From NCBI GenBank assembly GCA_001949185.1, contig BDGG01000011.1, positions 1,751,954 through 1,810,422 of the forward strand: a stretch of 58,469 bases of DNA, written 5' to 3'. Below the pieces are notes generated by a model. The model did not search any database. It had not been told where the DNA came from and saw only the letters and a program-made list of their open reading frames with translations. Of this stretch, positions 56,060 through 58,469 are shown in pieces. The number at the start of each line of letters is the position of its first letter. The first letter of the stretch is position 1. The stretch is from Ramazzottius varieornatus. Taxonomy: Eukaryota; Tardigrada; Eutardigrada; Parachela; Ramazzottiidae. Both the position numbers and the translations under genes were made by a program.

Positions 56060-56348
56060 GATAGCATGATAGAGCAGAGTTTGCTCCACAAACTCTGGAA
56101 AACTAAATCGACGAAATAAAAACCTGGAAGACGCCACAGGAAGCGGAAGTGACGTCAAATTCAGGGCGGATCACCAGTGTGACAGCAATTCAACTGATTT
56201 GATTCCCTAATGGTTGATTTGATAGTGATTGAACCAGTTGCGCTTGTACTCTACGCTAAGCCAAGCGCAATCAGTTTTGCTGTGCCTGTTGCTTCATTGC
56301 TCTTACATTCATCGTTCCGTTACTGCGTGATTTCCACTGTCGCCCGAA

Positions 56349-57070
56349 ATGGATTCCGTTAATCCGATGAATGTGTTGAAGCTTCTGGAGGAGGAATACA
56401 AGCAGCTCTTCCAACTGGATGGACAACTGAGCGAGGCTGATAAGCAGTTAAAAGAACTCGTCAAAGGTATTGTACTGTTGCCGTTTACTATGGCTGACAT
56501 TGATATGAGATATTCCACCTTTCTGTTTCTGTTTCAGAATTTATGGATTTTAAAATCAACCGAGCAGGAAGTTCTTCGTTGGCACTTGAAGAAGACCTGC
56601 AATATGAACTGCAAACAGACATGCAGACGTTCGACGAGTTCGAGAAGTTGGTTGCTGCGTCTAATCAGCTGGCTGAACCCGACGCAAATCCTAGCCAAGA
56701 AGATAAAGTCGTCGAGCCTCTCTCCAGTGGAACGGAACCATCGTCCAACGAATTCTATGTCCCGCGAATACCGAACCCAAAACAGCCGCCAAGTAACGCA
56801 GTCACCCTCGACTACAAGAAACGCTCCGTCGATTTCTGGAGGAATGTCGCTACGAAGCAACGACGTAGCCTTTCGTGTGTCCAGACCAAGTTCGAGAAAG
56901 GCACAAGTTTTCGACAACTCCAAGAATGGTCCCGACATGTTGCTGAGGGCGGTCTCAGATCCTGCCATTGGTTGCTCGTATCCAGGTTTTTCATCCTGCA
57001 AAGAAGAACCAAACATCAGGAAACATTCCAACCCAATCTAGAACGAATTTTTCCCCGGAAAAAGCACTAA
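56349..57070 (+). CDS. two-exon coiled-coil protein
   Basis: Exon 1 (56349-56466) starts MDSVNPMNVLKLLEEEYKQL and is a heptad-like helix. A 71-bp intron (GTATTG...TTCTGTTTCAG) joins in phase 1 to exon 2 (56538-57070), giving about 216 residues. The centre is acidic and helical (DMQTFDEFEKLVAASNQL), then Pro/Ser-rich, then basic (KKRSVDFWRNVATKQRR), with a Lys/Arg tail ending FPRKKH. The size, an N-terminal coiled coil and a basic end suggest a structural or adaptor protein. I do not recognise the family. There is a strong CATT-free upstream region and no overlap with neighbours; a diverged 47-nt-type hairpin begins 40 bp after the stop. Confidence 0.6.
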
Positions 57071-57109
57071 TGAGAGGCCGCTAAACATAAAACATGAAAT
57101 TGTTTATTC

Positions 57110-57152
57110 CAGTGGCGCACGCTACCAGCCAGTAATAACAGAAACGCCACTT
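57110..57152. repeat. 47-nt-type hairpin, diverged single copy (43 nt)
   Basis: CAGTGGCGCA ... ACGCCACTT, with the central word CAGCCAGTAAT. It is four nucleotides shorter than the other six copies and has no partner within 100 bp. It lies between the coiled-coil gene and the LSM14-like gene. Confidence 0.75.
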
Positions 57153-57257
57153 AAGGTAACGGCCTCCCAAATGATTCATTGTATTCGAGTTCATCTGGAA
57201 GCAGGGTAGAAACCTTCGGGAAGAATTCCAGGATAAACAACGAACGGGAAACGTGGC

Positions 57258-57960
57258 TCACTGTTCACGTTGCTTATTCTGCTGTTCCTTCTCGATGGCA
57301 TCGCAGCTGGTGTTGTCGAAGAGCTGATCGGTGTGGTAGCCAGGCTTAGCTTCGGTTTGCTGATTTCCGCCTTCCGACTTGTTACCAGACTGCGTCTCCT
57401 GCAACCAGAAAAATTGATTGGATATACCGTACCCTCAAGCAGGAAGTATAGGAAGAGAAAAGTGAGCAACAAAACTATTGAAAGCCGAAGAAAAGCTGTG
57501 AAGTACCTTTGCTGATTTCCAACTTGCGGAACTCTTCACTGGCAGAACTGGCAGCTTCTACGTCGAGTCGCTTTGCGGGCTTCCTCAATGCCAAATCGAC
57601 TTCGGCTCTGCATTCCCTCGTTGAAACCTAAGACAAACGAAAAGCATAGACCGAAAACAACGGAGAGTAGACTAGAAAGAGACGAGTGAAGTTTCCAACT
57701 TTGCCTTAGAACGAAGGAGGAAGTGCAAACTGAACCGGAAGTCTTACCTTATCCTTGTCCGCCGGTCTATCCACCTCGGTTGTAGCCTCGGTTCCAGTTT
57801 CCTCCTCAGGACGAGTAGACGTTGCTGCTGCCGTTGCTGTTTCCGCCCCGATTTCCACCGGGGAAACAGCGCTGCTGTCCACCTCCACACTGCTGTCCGC
57901 CCTGCTGGCTGTTCATCAGGTTCTGGACGGAAACTGGCTTGCCGTTCATGTTCTGTGAAC
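57258..57960 (-). CDS. LSM14/Scd6-like protein, 3' exons (partial)
   Basis: The last exon (57398-57258, acceptor TGGTTGCAG) encodes 46 residues with GYHTDQLFDNTSCDA and ends REQ-stop. YxxxxxFFDxxSCDA-like sequence is the FFD box of the LSM14/RAP55/Scd6 family, P-body proteins that bind decapping and translation factors. Upstream on the same strand (57960-57730) is Gly/Gln/Asn-rich sequence (NRGGNSNGSSN, NWNRGYNRGG) like the RGG regions of that family. In that frame, however, it meets TGA and TAG, and RGG normally follows the FFD box. Between them an exon candidate (57630-57510) has two readable frames. The gene is therefore real but incomplete here, or partly decayed. The N-terminal LSm domain would lie beyond, or be absent. 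Confidence 0.4.
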
Positions 57961-57988
57961 CACTTCCTGGATCAGACTTATTCTGTTA

Positions 57989-58086
57989 TTCAGGATGACC
58001 CGGAAACCACATGCAACCGCTTGCTACACCCTGCGTCCACACGACGCATGGAGCGCCGTTGCATGTTGCTTCCGGGTTATCCTGAA
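57989..58086. mobile_element. TA-flanked MITE, 98 bp
   Basis: TA is at 57987-57988 and 58087-58088. Left arm TTCAGGATGACCCGGAAACC, complement of right arm TTCAGGATAACCCGGAAGCA, both continuing into ACATGCAAC. The arms make up most of the element. Confidence 0.85.
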
Positions 58087-58088
58087 TA

Positions 58089-58469
58089 AGCCATGCTGGA
58101 AGAGAAAGACCAAACACAGACAATGTGAAGGTCTATTGCTACTGATAGAGTTGAACTCTGATAACGATCACTAGAGTTCATGCAATCTTTTGAAATACAA
58201 AAATCCAGGCACCTTAAGAATTGGAACAAAAGCAGCGCTGCAAGAACTGCAGATGGGGAATAATCCACAGCGTTACCTCGGAACGAAGTGGGCGGTGCAT
58301 GGCACAGCAATAGGGCGACTCAGACCTTTGTTTACGGTACTATACCGGAATATCGTTTGGGCAGAATATTAACCGGCACTTTGACTAACTTTGAATATCA
58401 AATAACCGCAAAACTAACTGTCAAGAATATCCTTTTACACATGAATGTCGGTCAGTATTCGGTCAGGCG
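58089..58469. other. no gene recognised at window end
   Basis: Short frames only; the 5' part of the LSM14-like gene could continue beyond the window. Confidence 0.3.

Noticed and set aside
1-58469. CRISPR array, prophage or bacterial operon
   Set aside because: No regularly spaced identical repeats with unique spacers. The repeats seen are palindromic MITEs, and the genes are spliced animal genes.

Overview
The window is nuclear DNA of a multicellular invertebrate animal. Its genes are split by many short GT-AG introns (43-65 bp is typical), it encodes animal proteins (fimbrin/plastin, a p38-type kinase, a CUB-LDLa-trypsin protease, a rhodopsin-type receptor), and the space between genes is filled with DNA-transposon debris. 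My best guess is a tardigrade or another small ecdysozoan. That rests on intron size and gene style only and is low confidence. There is no sign of bacterial operons, CRISPR or rRNA. I found no tRNA I would defend.

Layout. 0-4.6 kb: a foldback repeat, a partial kelch-repeat gene (minus) and a TA-flanked MITE. 4.6-7.7 kb: an intronless 524-residue orphan gene (minus) and a two-exon orphan (plus). 7.7-12.2 kb: a dead pogo-type transposase fragment between inverted repeats, an ORF with three 34-residue tandem repeats, and a proline/serine-rich multi-exon gene. 12.5-13.2 kb: a repetitive Pro-Gly-Leu structural protein (minus). 14.0-18.0 kb: a divergent p38-like MAP kinase in nine or so exons, with three unrelated transposable elements in its introns. 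18-30 kb: mostly decayed repeats, plus a single-exon GPCR (minus) and a hAT-type element with an exact 8-bp target duplication inside an older ORF. 30.0-31.0 kb: a three-exon gene with a DNA/RNA non-specific endonuclease domain (minus). 31.3-32.3 kb: a 959-bp TA-flanked element enclosing a histone-H1-tail-like reading frame. 37.1-40.2 kb: a cluster of Tigger/pogo transposase genes and fragments, one of them possibly intact. 42.3-43.6 kb: three terminal-inverted-repeat elements in a row.

The right end is the gene-rich part. Fimbrin/plastin (minus, 15 exons, 660 residues) runs from 51029 to 44414. A small two-exon membrane-anchored protein (minus) follows. Next is a 578-residue secreted CUB/LDLa/serine protease (minus, 10 exons), then a small cysteine-rich secreted ORF (plus, model unresolved), a two-exon coiled-coil protein (plus) and the 3' end of an LSM14/Scd6-like gene (minus). 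The exon joins of fimbrin, protease, nuclease and kelch were checked for phase and length and close without a gap.

The most unusual signal is a family of tiny hairpins (arms AAGTGGCGCA / TGCGCCACTT). Six of seven copies span exactly 47 nt. They occur in pairs 26-32 nt apart, inside two fimbrin introns and one protease intron, with a single diverged copy near 57.1 kb. I found no clear copy elsewhere in the window.
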